A stretch of 64,000 nucleotides of DNA, from assembly GCA_023630585.1 (NCBI GenBank), contig CM042555.1, positions 7,744,501-7,808,500 of the forward strand, given 5' to 3'. Each line of letters begins with the position of its first letter. The first letter of the stretch is position 1. Below the pieces are notes generated by a model. That model saw only the letters and a program-made list of their open reading frames with translations. It had not been told where the DNA came from and did no database searches. Shown one piece after another: positions 42,561 to 53,852 of the stretch. A program made the translations under genes and the position numbers. The stretch comes from Cranoglanis bouderius (lineage: Eukaryota > Chordata > Actinopteri > Siluriformes > Cranoglanididae).

Positions 42561-43452
42561 GTGAAAAATCTTAATAAAAAAAAAAAAAAAAACATCATAA
42601 TATATTTTATTTTTCTTTTAAATCCAGTTATGACTGACACAACCCGACACACTGCAGTCCTTTTTAACACAGATCATTGTGCTTCCAGCAAATAGCATTA
42701 TTTCCTTTGCTAACAGGCCTTTTATAGACAGGGACAGGGGGTATCCTGTACGTCTAACAGTGCCGGATGAAAGCACAAACAGCAGTCTATCGCAGGCAGC
42801 ACTAACTATGTTTCTGCTGTGGAGATGTCAGCTTTAATTTGCCTGTAAATAATTGACTTCCCGTTGTCCAGATCCCAGAGGAGACATCCAGTTTGTTCAG
42901 GAGACGGCAGAGCTGTATGTGCTGCAAATTACTCTTTCAGATGTGTGTAACCTCATACATACTCACGCACACAACCAGTGGTGTTTTTTTTTTTTTTTTG
43001 CCCCTGCCTCTACAGTAATAACCTTCAACTAACCTTTAAACCACACTGAATAATTTAGATCCCATTTTCATATCAATAGAGGAGTCAAGCCAGGCAATTA
43101 TCTTTTATCTGTATACTTCACTGTCAGACCACAGCATAATAAAGTTTTCCCAAGAGGCTTGAATGGGGAAAAAAAAAAATGACAGCGCGTGGGGGATGGG
43201 GGGGTGGGTTTGGTGAATAGAGAGACAGAGCGGGGTGTGCCATGGTGATGTTATCTGAAGACATTAATGCAATCATGAATAATGCAGTAATGACTGTCAG
43301 AACTGCAAGAAAGGAAAAAAAAGCACATCCCACATCTGTATTTCATTCCTAATATCCAGATGGAACAGAGTGTGTGTCAGCGTTATGATGAACACGAAGA
43401 CAAATATGACAAATTGTCATATCGTTCTGTTCAGTTAGGTGTTGGAGTGTGT

Positions 43453-43455
<3 letters not shown>
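42561..43455. other. Spacer without recognisable gene
   Basis: A runs at 42575-42591 and 43170-43180, a T run at 42987-43000 and a G-rich stretch at 43190-43210. No gene seen. Confidence 0.5.

Positions 43456-43515
<60 letters not shown>
43456..43515. repeat. (GA)n microsatellite
   Basis: About 30 GA units. Confidence 0.97.
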
Positions 43516-43517
<2 letters not shown>

Positions 43518-43923
43518 CTGACAACAGAGACACAGTTACGACTTATGAGCCAAACCCCCATGAAGGGAAACCACCTGACAGTGATGTAGAGGAGTGCAGT
43601 GTGCGGATACCCACAATGAAAAAGAGGAGCAAGAAAGTGCTGCTCCCAAAGAGACTCATTAAAATATGCTTCTATATCCACCCCAGATTATCTCCGTCTT
43701 CCCACATGCTGTGCTCAGGGTCACACCACCCATGATTATACTATTAATGGCAAAATGAATAAAGTCTGCCCAATTTTTAATGACATTAATGAGTAAATCT
43801 GCGGCCCTTACTAAAGAAGCACACAAACTTCACATGCAGAATGTTTGCATAACATTTTTACACAATTCATGTAACTTCATGTGTAAAGTCAGAACTAACC
43901 AATCAGATTCAAGAATTCATAAG
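43516..43923. other. Spacer without recognisable gene
   Basis: Complex sequence. It contains CCAATCAGATTCAAGAATTC just before the fold-back element, resembling the R1 5' end in reverse. No gene seen. Confidence 0.45.
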
Positions 43924-44212
43924 CGGAATAATTGACAACGGTCCGTTGAATTATTAGTAAATAATGCACACCCCGAGGTCGTAATGCCTCAGGTATTTCA
44001 AGACATTTGTCAGGTTTTTGTCCTTAAAATGCTCTGTTGTTTTTTCCCCTTCATTTCATGCTGATAATATAAAAATAGAACAAACAAACAAATAAATAAA
44101 TAAATAAATATCGATAAGCCTACTTGTTCACATGGTTTTTTTTTTTTTTTTTAATTACTGCAGAAAATACAATGAATAAATAAATAAATATTGATTACAC
44201 AGGCTCTCTCGT

Positions 44213-44259
<47 letters not shown>

Positions 44260-44364
44260 TGCATATCAATGGCTCAAGCCTCTGCTTCGCCTGGTGGCCG
44301 CATTACCACCTCGGGTGCGCATTATTTTTGTAATAATTGACAACGGCCCGCCGTCAATTATTCC
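43924..44364. mobile_element. Fold-back element with 68-bp arms
   Basis: The left arm (43924-43991: GGAATAATTGACAACGGTCC... CCCCGAGGTCGTAATGCC) pairs in reverse complement with the right arm (44297-44364: GCCGCATTACCACCTCGGG... CAATTATTCC), with several mismatches. The spacer holds AAAT tracts, a T run and a TC microsatellite. It is probably a non-autonomous DNA element. No TA or TTAA duplication is clear. Confidence 0.65.
44203..44257. repeat. (TC)n microsatellite inside a fold-back spacer
   Basis: About 55 bp of TC with one GTGC interruption, placed between the arms of the element at 43924-44364. Confidence 0.95.
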
Positions 44365-45072
44365 TTACTTATTTCTGGAAAATCTAAATTTTCCGTCATT
44401 TTGTTTGTTGTTGTGCTGTGGTGGACAGCAACCTAACTTTTCCGTTCTTTCAGTTAACTCGGCGAAGTGATATGGAACTGTAATGCAGTCAAGACCTGAC
44501 TGGAACTACTTTAGCCATGCATTTACTGAAAAATAATTGCACACCTCAGAACATCTGTCAGCCAGTCAGAATCAAGAAATCAACATTGCTGTGGTATAAG
44601 CATCATTATACTAATAACAATTAGTTCCAGTTTACTAATTTGATTTGTTCCAAGAGTGCTTGCATTTACTAGAACTGCACTGGAATGTTTCACTGTGTGT
44701 ATCACTCCGCTCGACTGTGTTCACCGTGTAAAATTCCACTTCCTAGTTCGAAATGGTTACTACAGTAATGTTAGCAACATCATCAGTGGGTATGGCAAAC
44801 AATGCTTTTCAGAAACTTAGCTTTTGGCTTACAGTATGAAAGCTCATCAGTTGAAGATGAAAAGGAAGAAGGGACACCAATTTCACCAGAAGCACCTTTA
44901 ATGGGAATGTACAAATCATTATGAGCTAGCTTGCCAACTTGCTTTAAAGTGAGGGTGGCTTCTAGTGAAACTATTTCCACTAACAGAGCAAAAATAAACA
45001 GAACATTCGTCCAATATTGTGTCCAAAATGTCACTTACTCTATATTAATTTCTCGTTCATAGAACTGTTGTA
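44365..45072. other. Spacer with an R1-like end
   Basis: 44555-44605 reads TCAGCCAGTCAGAATCAAGA and TTGCTGTGGTATAA, the R1 5' end in reverse orientation. Otherwise complex sequence with no gene seen. Confidence 0.4.
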
Positions 45073-45167
45073 TTAAAGCAATATCTCTTGAGCAAGAGTG
45101 CAGTTATACCGAATATCGGCTGATGTTCAGTATAAGCGAACTCTTGCTCGTGTGATATTGTTTAAAT
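45073..45167. repeat. Short palindromic element (hairpin)
   Basis: ATTAAAGCAATATCTCTTGA on the left and GTGTGATATTGTTTAAAT on the right are inverted partners. The inner GAGCAAGAGTGCAGTTATA and TATAAGCGAACTCTTGCTC continue the stem almost to the centre (about 37 bp per arm, a few mismatches, 20-bp loop). It fits a small palindromic fish repeat with no coding content. Confidence 0.75.
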
Positions 45168-45398
45168 AAAAATTCTGATCTATTATGAAAAATCTGTCGC
45201 AATGGAGTGAAATGGCAAATCACAGTCAGGTCCTGGAATAATACTCCTACTGTATATGTATTTACAATAAGAAAATTAAATACGGTATCTTTTCTCTTAC
45301 TTAATTATCTCGCCTGTCATGTCTGGTGTATACTTACTCCAATAGCCCTCAAAATGTCACATATACATTACAGTGAATTTTTTTTCTTTGCATATCCC
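45168..45398. other. Spacer without recognisable gene
   Basis: AT-rich. Nothing recognised. Confidence 0.4.
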
Positions 45399-45561
45399 AG
45401 CTTGTTAAGAGCTGGTGTCAGAGACCAGGGTCAGCCATGATGCAGCACCCCTGGAGCAGATAGGGTTAAAGGCCTTTGCTCAAGGGCCCAGCAGTGGCAG
45501 CTTGAACCCCTGACCTTCTGATCAGCAAACCAAAGCCTTAACTGTTGAGCCACCACTGCCC
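45399..45561 (-). mobile_element. tRNA-derived SINE, family S3
   Basis: On the minus strand the head GGCAGTGGTGGCTCAACAGT has A-box character, and AGGGGTTCAAGCTGCC, about 40 bp on, is B-box-like. The body GGGCCCTTGAGCAAAGGCC and CTGCTCCAGGGGTGCTG follows. The related copy at 55714-55884 keeps a LINE-like tail, which is missing here. Confidence 0.72.
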
Positions 45562-47123
45562 TAAGAACTAATATTATAATTATCATGCCATTTCCAGGTA
45601 TGCAGCCCAATTATTGCAGAGCACACTGAATTCCAGCATTAAACCAACATACAGTGTTGATTTAGTGTCACAACACATGAACAACTGACGATGAGTCAGC
45701 AGAGATCCCGCTGCTGTCTGCCCAGTGGACTAACTCTGGCGTCCTATTCGCCTCATTAGCAGGTATTGGCTTGTGCTGGTCTCTAGTATGGTTGTTATCT
45801 ATCTACTCTCTAAACAAGGAGAAGAATAATAGCAGCTTCTGCTGAATCTCTCCCTAATGTGTGCTGTGCAGTTAGAGAGATGAAGCCTTATTAAACACAA
45901 ACACACTTAGGGAATAAAACTAATGATGCACCTCCAGCATATTAAAAAAAAAGTCCTGTAATAATCCAAATAACAGCCTCTCAGTTTCACTATTTCCCTT
46001 TGCAAATAGGCCCACTTCACAAGCGTACACATTCCTTTCCGGGAAAAAAAAGCACAAATAATTATATTAAAGAAAAGTAAATATCATTAAGATGTATCGT
46101 GGGTAATTAATTATGATGAATGTGGGCTGCTGAGTGAAGGAGGAGGCAGAGAGTCTCATTTGAGTGGGCGCAGTTGTGGCTCCCTGCTACGAGAGTTATA
46201 ATAACCTCACTCAGGCGTTTTCTCTTAATAATAACACCATTTCTCTCTCTAATTATGCAAATTAGGCCGCACATTAGCATAGCTAGCGTGTGGTGTCACT
46301 ACAAAAGGTGGAATGGTGGAATGCAGTGCAGGATTTAAAAGAAAAAGAAAGTCTGTCTGCTCGTGTGGTTGTTTGTCAGTAAGGAGACAACAAAGATGTT
46401 AAAGAATCTCTAAATATATTAGCAAAAATTGCACAGAAATAGAGATCACACAGAGACACACACACACAAAATAATACAAAATGGACATGGAGTGGAAAAG
46501 TGTGCACTACCTCTTTTAGTTTCTGGGAGCCAAAATATAAAATGTACTGTTTAACAGTTTATCTACAAATCCAAATTGCATATTTTACTATTGTTATAAT
46601 AGATACAACATATCCTAAATAGTATAGCACTTCAGTCTAAGCAATCTCAAAAGTTTGCATCTCTATCAACATTCTTTAATTAACGTATTTGAATGTGCCT
46701 CTTTAAAGCACTTAATAATGTAGATCAGTCAACACAACTGTACTTTCTTAAGTCTTATATAAGAGGTTGGGTAAATAGCTATTACAGGACATAATACAAA
46801 ATATGAAATATCTTTCACAGAGCTTGAAAAGGATGTAACAATATATCAGCCTTTTATGGGGTACCATTAACAACAGTGAAAACCATCATACAGATATGGA
46901 AGAAACACAACCTGAAAACCTAAAGAAAAGGTGGAATTAAAATAACTGGAAAGAAGCTGCCAGAGAGATTTGCGAAAAATATTAACAAATAGCTGGAGAC
47001 GTGAAAAAAGACTTTCAAGGGAAGTGGAATAGAAGGTCACATTAGTCATGTTCAGGGATACAACTTTTTTTGTTGTTTTATTGGTAATATCTTACTTAAG
47101 TGGTTTAAGAAATGTAGTGTATA
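45562..47123. other. Complex block; possible regulatory DNA at 46040-46320
   Basis: 46040-46320 holds GGGTAATTAATTATGATGAA and TAATTATGCAAATTAGG. The latter contains the POU octamer ATGCAAAT next to a homeodomain-type core. The sequence around it is even and repeat-free. The rest, 46400-47123, is AT-rich with no gene seen. Confidence 0.3.
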
Positions 47124-47846
47124 CAGTACTGTGCAAAAGGTTTAGGCACCCTATTTTTTTTTTAGTACAAACTTTGTTATAGATTTTTTATTTTATGACT
47201 TCTACATTATCAAGTCAGGACCAAAACATTTTAGATTCCCAACCAAAATGTTTGTATGACATTAAAGAAAGCAGCATATTACGTAAGAGACACTTTTCAG
47301 ACAAAAAACACAATAAAACTGCACAAATTGTACCGGAGACTACTATTTTTATTTTGATTTTGATTTTCTGTAACACCAAATATTGACTTTGTTTCATTTA
47401 CTACTGTTTACTGCTCTTTATGGTATTTTTTTTTTTTTTAATGTAGAAACATTTAGGTTCAAGGTTCAAGAGCTGCAGTTAATTTTCATGTCAAACATCA
47501 GAATTGGGGGGGAGGGGGGGAATGTGATCTCAGTGAATTCGGCAGAGGAATAGTTGTTGGTGCCAGACAAGCTGGTGAGTTTTTCAGAAACTGCTGATCT
47601 CCTGGGATTTTCACACACAACACAGAATAGTGCAAAATAAAAATAAAAAAACCCCCAACAAATTCATCATCAGTGATTGGCAGTTCTGTGGGAGAAAAAA
47701 AAGGCCTTGTTGTTGTGACAGGTTCAGAGGAGAATGGTGTGAGCTCCCAAGAAAGGCTACAGTAACTCAAATTCTTTATAACCATGGTGAGCAAAAGCAT
47801 CTCAGAATGCACAACATGCCAAACATCAGTGATGGGATGCAGAATA
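47124..47846 (+). mobile_element. Degenerate Tc1-like element(s) T3
   Basis: The left end, CAGTACTGTGCAAAAGGTTT preceded by TA, is a Tc1-like terminal repeat as I remember it from fish. From about 47500 the remains of a Tc1 transposase N-terminus are readable. Whether the terminal repeat and the coding remnant belong to one element is not certain. The right side is cut by the T2 copy starting at 47847. Confidence 0.65.
47500..47846 (+). pseudogene. Tc1-like transposase N-terminal remnant (T3)
   Basis: Read across frames, the sequence gives VVGARQAG, SETADLLGF-like text (from TCAGAAACTGCTGATCTCCT), WQFCGRK, a GSEENGV-like block, RKATVTQI and KSISECTT. This is the order found in the DNA-binding N-terminal half of a widespread fish Tc1 transposase. 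The frame is broken many times and no catalytic region follows. A 76-codon open stretch at 47630-47857 covers part of it. Confidence 0.7.
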
Positions 47847-47884
47847 CAGTCATGTGAAAAAATAAGAAAACGGAATGGAAATTA

Positions 47885-47938
<54 letters not shown>

Positions 47939-48870
47939 TGGACAAGCAAACATTTGATACCCTTTGAAACAGTGCCTATTGATAAAGGTGATACTCTATC
48001 AGATCAGTTACAAGGAAAAAGTAATACACCCCTACATTTATCACACCTTCAAATCCATAAAATTAGAATCAGGTGTTCAAAATTGGGTGCCAGTGATCAG
48101 AACCTGCTCAGGGAGTGCAGTTGAAACCTGTCTTATTTATACCCCTCTCATATCTAGTGTCTGGTGTTCCCTTTGCTATTGAGGTGTGTGGTGTCATCCT
48201 GCCAATATCTAAAAGTTCTATAAGGCCTTCATAAAAAAGGTTGTGGATGCCTATGAGTCTGGCAAGGGATTTAAAATGATCTCCAAATTATTTGAAATAC
48301 ATTATTCCACTGTAAGGACAATAATCTATAAATGGTGTAGATTTCAAAATGACAAACGGCAAAAAGAAGTCTCCAAGAATCCCAAATTTTCATCACAGGA
48401 TCTGATAATAAGTCTTGCAACTGTTGTTGTCAAAGTGCATGCTTCTACAAACAGAAAGAGATTGCACAAATTTGACCTGCATGGGAGGCGTACCAGGAAA
48501 AAGTCTTTGCAAGACTACAGTTTGCATTCATTGATTCAACTATGAATTCTGCATCATATCAAAGAGTGCTTGAAGTGATGTGAGGCCATCTGTCCAAAAG
48601 TTGAAGTTGAACTGAAAGTGGACCTTTCAACAGGATAAGGATCCTAAGCACACTAGCAAATCCACCAAGGAATGGCTCAAAATGAAGAAATGCAGGGTTA
48701 TGGAATGGCCTAGTCAAAACCCAGATTTGAATCCCATTCAAATGATGTGAGGGGATTAGAAACAGGCAGTACATGCCAGAAAACCCTCCAACATCTTGCA
48801 ACTGAAGGAATATTGCATGGAAGAGTGGTCAAAAATTCCAGCAAGGGGAAATGAACACTTTTCAGCAAAA
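47847..48870 (+). mobile_element. Tc1-like element T2, internally deleted copy
   Basis: It starts at CAGTCATGTGAAAAAATAAG preceded by TA, the same terminal repeat as the T2 copy at 25071. A 43-bp T run interrupts the terminal region (47889-47931), followed by the shared ATTTGGACAAGCAAACATTTGA. It carries the first and the last part of the transposase gene with the middle missing. No right terminal repeat is found. Sequence similarity stops near the palindrome at 48872. Confidence 0.82.
48243..48870 (+). pseudogene. Tc1-like transposase, internally deleted (T2)
   Basis: An N-terminal open stretch of 100 codons (48243-48545) begins VDAYESGKGFKMISKLF-like and contains the helix-turn-helix ending STVRTIIYKWCRFQ. 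It then jumps from RRTRKKSLQ directly to text equivalent to FIDSTMNS in the other T2 copy, so about a quarter of the gene, with the first catalytic Asp, is deleted. What follows ([17 protein letters not shown], [16 protein letters not shown]) is split over frames, and the final Glu codon appears changed to Gln (CCCATTCAAATG). It cannot encode an active enzyme. Confidence 0.85.
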
Positions 48871-48871
48871 G

Positions 48872-48940
48872 GGCATTCATGTAGAGGATGTGTTGTAAAT
48901 AAAGTTACTTTATTTACAACACATCCTCTACATGAATGCC
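48872..48940. repeat. Perfect 34-bp inverted repeat, 1-base loop
   Basis: The arms 48872-48905 and 48907-48940 are exact reverse complements around a single T at 48906. The left arm starts GGCATTCATGTAGAGGATGT and its inner end is GTTGTAAATAAAGT. A perfect match of this length with almost no loop is unusual and suggests a recent event. Confidence 0.95.
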
Positions 48941-49298
<358 letters not shown>

Positions 49299-49533
49299 TA
49301 TATACCCTGTATAACAAGCAAAGGATTGATTGATAGTCAGAACACTGCAGTAAAAGTAAATAAATTGTAGAGAGATAAAGGGAAGATTCACAAAAAGAGA
49401 ACAAAAGCAAAGTCTAGAAGGCCAGGAGCAAACTCCCAGTGCATCCCGAACAAACAACAGTCCATCGAGATGCTCCCTACTCACTTTCTCCCTCTCTCAC
49501 CATCTGTCTGTCTGTCTTTCCCTATTATTCTAG

Positions 49534-49720
49534 TCGACACCGGACACACCTGGCATGGAGAGCACGACTCCCTCATTGATATTCAGTCCTCTATGAAGCT
49601 ACTGAGGAAGGCTTGCTCTCCAAGTTCAAACACTCTCCCAACCCCTCCCCAGTCCCTGCATCTCTCTTTCTCTGCCCTGCCTCACTCCATCCTTCTGAAA
49701 GCACTGCTCCAGATTTTTGC
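49534..49720 (+). CDS. Candidate internal exon, unrecognised product
   Basis: A strong acceptor-like site (TCTTTCCCTATTATTCTAG ending at 49533) leads into an open frame of 62 codons beginning VDTGHTWHGEHDSLIDIQ and continuing SSMKLLRKACSPSSN. A donor-like GTGAGC starts at 49721. The first half of the peptide is polar and looks protein-like. The second half (Pro, Ser, Leu) looks less so. The frame continues upstream through the pyrimidine tract, so the open reading is not itself strong proof. I do not recognise the protein. Pyrimidine tracts are frequent here, so chance remains likely. Confidence 0.25.
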
Positions 49721-49764
49721 AGTGAGCTTCTAAATGAGCAACTGAAGAACTCAGAAAAGAAAAC

Positions 49765-49766
<2 letters not shown>

Positions 49767-49797
<31 letters not shown>
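49767..49797. repeat. (CA)n microsatellite
   Basis: About 15 CA units. Confidence 0.95.
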
Positions 49798-49800
<3 letters not shown>

Positions 49801-50872
49801 TGCATTGAGCTGGACTGATGGAAATAGTGGTCCACTATACACTGTCTAATAATACACATTAAACCCCTGAATCATCTCTATTCCTCCATTCCTCCACCCT
49901 ATCCCCCTTTCATTAAAGGTGAAGTAGTGCGCTTTGAGAAATTCATTTCTCTCTCTCTCCCTCTCTGTGTAGCTGCAGGCAGTCAGAGAGGGTTAGCATT
50001 TCACGAATCTGTTCATAATTTAAATGGCGATGCTGTCTGTTGGCAGAGTGTGCTATGAATTATTCAGCGAAACGCCTCAGTCTTCAAACAGACAAATAGA
50101 GCAGGTTCATGCCTCAGCAAAGCAAACAGCAATGAGTGCAATCAGAATGGCACAATTAATTAGCTAATTAAGGAGCTTAAATTAACATTAGCTTATTAGG
50201 AAAACGGGAAATGGCGCTGCCAGGCCTTTACTGAACGGCTGTAATTCGAAAACAATAGACTGTGGTAATTTACTAGACAATTAATTTATAGCTTTTACAT
50301 GCCAATAGGGCACTACTTACATTTGACATCAAAATGACTTGATATCTTCGGACAAGATCCTACATATATAGAGGCATAGCCATCAGATCATAATATGAAA
50401 AACACACCCACATCAGTGGGTACAGATTCCCACATGCACATTAAACACACGCACATACACACACAGGAAGTAAAACAGAGAGCATTTGTTATGAAGGAAC
50501 TCTGATTTAGATTCTAAAGCGCATGTGTCAGAGTCAGACAGGGAATAAAAAACGAATCATTATTAATAAATGAACACGAGATAAAAAAGAAAAGCTCAAA
50601 TCTTGCTGTTTTATGTGAGTCTTTAATGCAAATGGAATTTAAAATGAGCTGCAGCTATCTTCAGAGACATTTGGTGTTTTTCACCAACCTGTTATTAAAA
50701 TTTATACCACTGATGATTTATACACTTTATTAATAGCCACACACAGAGGGAGGGAAGGAAGTAGAGATAAGTAGGCTCCATCTCTCTCTCCACCAACTTT
50801 AGTATTTTTTGCTTCCTCTCCATAGGTTTCCAGCCTCACATTCTCTCAAACATTACAATGAATTTACAAGCG

Positions 50873-50874
<2 letters not shown>
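49798..50874. other. Complex non-repetitive block, possible regulatory DNA
   Basis: The core 49980-50300 is even in composition and holds a dense homeodomain-type cluster (CACAATTAATTAGCTAATTA at 50151-50170, then TTAAATTAACATTAG, then GACAATTAATTTATAGC). No open frame. Conservation has not been tested. Confidence 0.3.
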
Positions 50875-50919
<45 letters not shown>

Positions 50920-50935
50920 ATCTCTATCTCTCTCT
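50875..50935. repeat. (TC)n with TCTATC interruptions
   Basis: A TC tract whose right third is made of CTCTAT units. Confidence 0.95.
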
Positions 50936-51896
50936 GGGTGTCTCAGAGTGATAATTGGACTCATTGTTATTCAAAGCCCTGTAGAACCAATTAGTGCCAG
51001 CCCTCCTGACCCGGGCCTTCTCTCCAGCCATGCTAACTAAAGACTTTAAGTGAAGGAGCTGGAACAGAGGTCTGATCTTTCCTCTCGTCTGATTAATAAT
51101 CCTGTCAGACCCATCTCACACTTTTAAAAAGAAAAGCCTGGTTAAGGCATAGTTTTTTTTTTATCCTGCTGTCCCTTTTTTTTTTATGCCTTTCTATTAA
51201 TCTTTAATGGTGGCTGGGTCAGCCGCTCACTTTTGTCTTGTCAGATAAATGTAGTGTTAACAGGATAATGAGCTTCCTGGGGATGGAGCGAGTGAGAGAG
51301 AGTAGACAAGGAGGGCAACCCCCCCCTCGGATATCTTGAGCACGGCTAAGCAGGGAGTTGAGACGAAAGGGCAGTGAAAAGGGCCATGCTGGATAAATCC
51401 TACACCATAGTAATCACTACTCAACTTTACTGTTCCTGTCAAGAGGTGGAAAGGAATGGCAGTTTCATAAGCTGAAACCCCCCTATGGGAGAAACCCAAC
51501 TGTTTCAATAAGTAGATCTGCATGGTTGTACTGACACTTCATTTTTTACTCAATTACACAAATGATCAAATGCTGAGAGGTTTCAGTATCAGTAACATAC
51601 ACATGTCTACCATCATTAACCCCATCAAGATGGATAAGATTGTAAATGGTTCATGCAGAATTTGGCAAAAATTAAACGCCTGACCAATGTTACTATTATG
51701 AACCACTGAAGGCTGTAACAGGGTGGTATGACTATTGTATTTTTCAGAACAAGACAGATGCTTAAAAAAAAAAAAAACACACAGCAAGAATTCTGCATGT
51801 CTGCTTTTATCCCCAAATACAGTATAGTGAAAAGCAGCATCGCATGAGGTGCATTTGAATTTTGAAATCCAAGCTTATTATTCAGTTATAAATTCT
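50936..51896. other. Complex sequence without recognisable gene
   Basis: 50940-51290 is even and repeat-poor. A runs occur at 51763-51776. Nothing recognised as coding. Confidence 0.35.
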
Positions 51897-52108
51897 CTTG
51901 TCTTCAGTAACCAGTTTATCGTGGTCAGGATTGCAGTGGATCTGGAGCGTATACCAGAAACGATCCACCTGCCATCATGTTTTTAGGAGGTGGGAGGATA
52001 CACATGTGAACACAGGGAGAACATGTAAAACTCAAGAGCTTAGGATCGAACCATGGACACTGGAACTGTGAAGCAGCAACACTACCCACTGAACCACCAT
52101 GTTGCCCT
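51897..52108 (-). mobile_element. tRNA-derived SINE, family S2, near complete
   Basis: On the minus strand the head shows an A-box-like TGGTTCAGTGGGTAG and a B-box-like GGTTCGATCC about 40 bp later. The body has TACATGTTCTCCCTG, TCCTCCCACCTCC, CATGATGGCAGGTGGATCG and GATAAACTGGTTACTGAAG. It is the copy that best shows the tRNA-related promoter of this family. Confidence 0.78.
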
Positions 52109-52200
52109 TAGTAATTAATTTTAAGGCATATTAAATAAAACTTGTCACTTCAGTGAAACGAATAGAAAAAGAATGTAGTTACAAAACTAAGGAATGTACA

Positions 52201-52300
52201 TTATACTGCCAAAAGTATGTGGACACCTGACCAATCACACCCATATGTGCTTGTTGAACATCTCATTCCAGACTTAGTCCACCTTTGCTAATCAGTATGG
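52201..52300. mobile_element. Tc1-like terminal fragment
   Basis: TACTGCCAAAAGTATGTGGA, CACCTGACCAATCACACCC and GTGCTTGTTGAACATCTCAT are phrases that I know as the end of a widespread fish DNA element, probably Tc1-like. No transposase or partner end is visible. Confidence 0.5.
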
Positions 52301-52412
52301 GATATTTAAGTGATACCTTTATTTTATCTTTGTATTCATGTAGATATTCAAAATCAAGAAGCATACTTTATTCAAAGCTTCTTTAACGTAGACCTGTAGG
52401 CTATAGCTATAA

Positions 52413-52605
52413 GTTGGAAATACACTCTGGATGGGATGCCAGTCCATCCCAGGGCATCATGCACACACATATTTTGTGTTCATTATGTTCATTCACACCT
52501 AGTGACAGTTTAGCGTCACAAGTCACATGTTTTTGGGAGCAGGGTGGAAACTGGAGAACCCAGGGAAAACCCACACAGGCACAGCGAGAACATGGGAAAC
52601 TCCGC
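52413..52605 (-). mobile_element. tRNA-derived SINE, family S2 (both ends incomplete)
   Basis: On the minus strand it has CATGTTCTCGCTG, GGTTTTCCCTGGG, GGTGTGAATGAAC and CATCCAGAGTGTATTTCC. Both the tRNA-like head and the 3' end are missing. Confidence 0.6.
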
Positions 52606-53730
52606 ACTGATAGTAACCTGAGCTAAAGATTATACCAGAATACTTCCTGGACATAACTGTAGTTCATTTATTTTGCAAACTTCTTAGATCTTGTAAAATT
52701 CTTACAAGCTCTAACATGCCACAAGTAAATAAAACATTTCAGAATTCTACCACTTATCCCTAATATATCAACTCACAGTCTATTGTATTATTTAAACTAA
52801 AATGGGTAATGTTGTAAAGATAAATTGTGCATTGTTCCCTGGACTGGAAAAGTGCTAAGGGCCACTACCTAATCCCTGAGGTACTTTTCTACAGATGAAG
52901 GTCCTTTAAATACAAATATAGATATACTGTATATCACTATGTCTGTTTTTTTAGTAATTGGTAGAAAGCAGTAGACCACAACTTGGCCACCACAAGCTGC
53001 AATTTGTGGTTTTATAAGTTGGGATGGAAGCTGTATGTGGACATAATAACATGTACAGTAATGTGCAATGAATGAATAATATTGATATACATCATGTAAA
53101 CAAATGTTCGTCCAAATCAGCATGTGTAATACAAGCCAGTGATTATTGCACTAATAGCTTTTAATAGGGTGGATCGTCTATTCATATTTTCACGCTGACT
53201 GACTGACAGAGTGCTGACTAACAAATTACATTTTAATACGAAGTAGTTTTTTTTTTACCACTGCTCACCACAGAGAGAAATTGTTCTGATACTGTCCAAT
53301 ATTCACATTTATTACAGTGACAAATCTGTTTCATTAAATGTGGTTTGAGACAGATAGGATCTCAGTGCAACCTCAAGTCTTGGCCTAAGACCAGGGAAAT
53401 TGTTTCTTGATAATTCGTCTGTGTTGACATCAAAAGCATTGCCACTGGTCCTGTTTTTATTGCTCCCTTGTCACTCATCTCACGGAGACATGCACATCAA
53501 AGCAGTCCTTTCCATATTGTAATATTGCGATGAGATTCACCCTACGGCTACATGTTTGTATGGTTCGTACAGTCTAACGCAAAAATCCTGTTTCATCTCA
53601 ATTCAAAGCCATGGGAAAAAGAAACAATCTGTTGAAGGAATAGGAAATGAAGGACTGGGGAGGTGGGGGCCATGTTTAAAGAATATCTCTCACATAAACC
53701 AAAAGCCTTTGTGGCTTGCTTACAGACATA
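52606..53730. other. Spacer without recognisable gene
   Basis: AT-rich complex sequence. No gene seen. Confidence 0.5.
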
Positions 53731-53796
<66 letters not shown>

Positions 53797-53852
53797 ACAC
53801 AGACACACACAGACACACACAGCCACACACAGACACACACAGACACACACAG
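53731..53852. repeat. (TC)n-(CA)n tract ending in AGACACACAC array
   Basis: A short TC run, about 23 CA units, then six units of AGACACACAC (one with AGCC) from about 53791. Confidence 0.95.

Noticed and set aside
47889..47931. Poly(T) as a retroposon tail in minus orientation
   Set aside because: It lies inside the terminal region of the T2 Tc1 copy, with matching T2 sequence on both sides, so it is an expanded T run.
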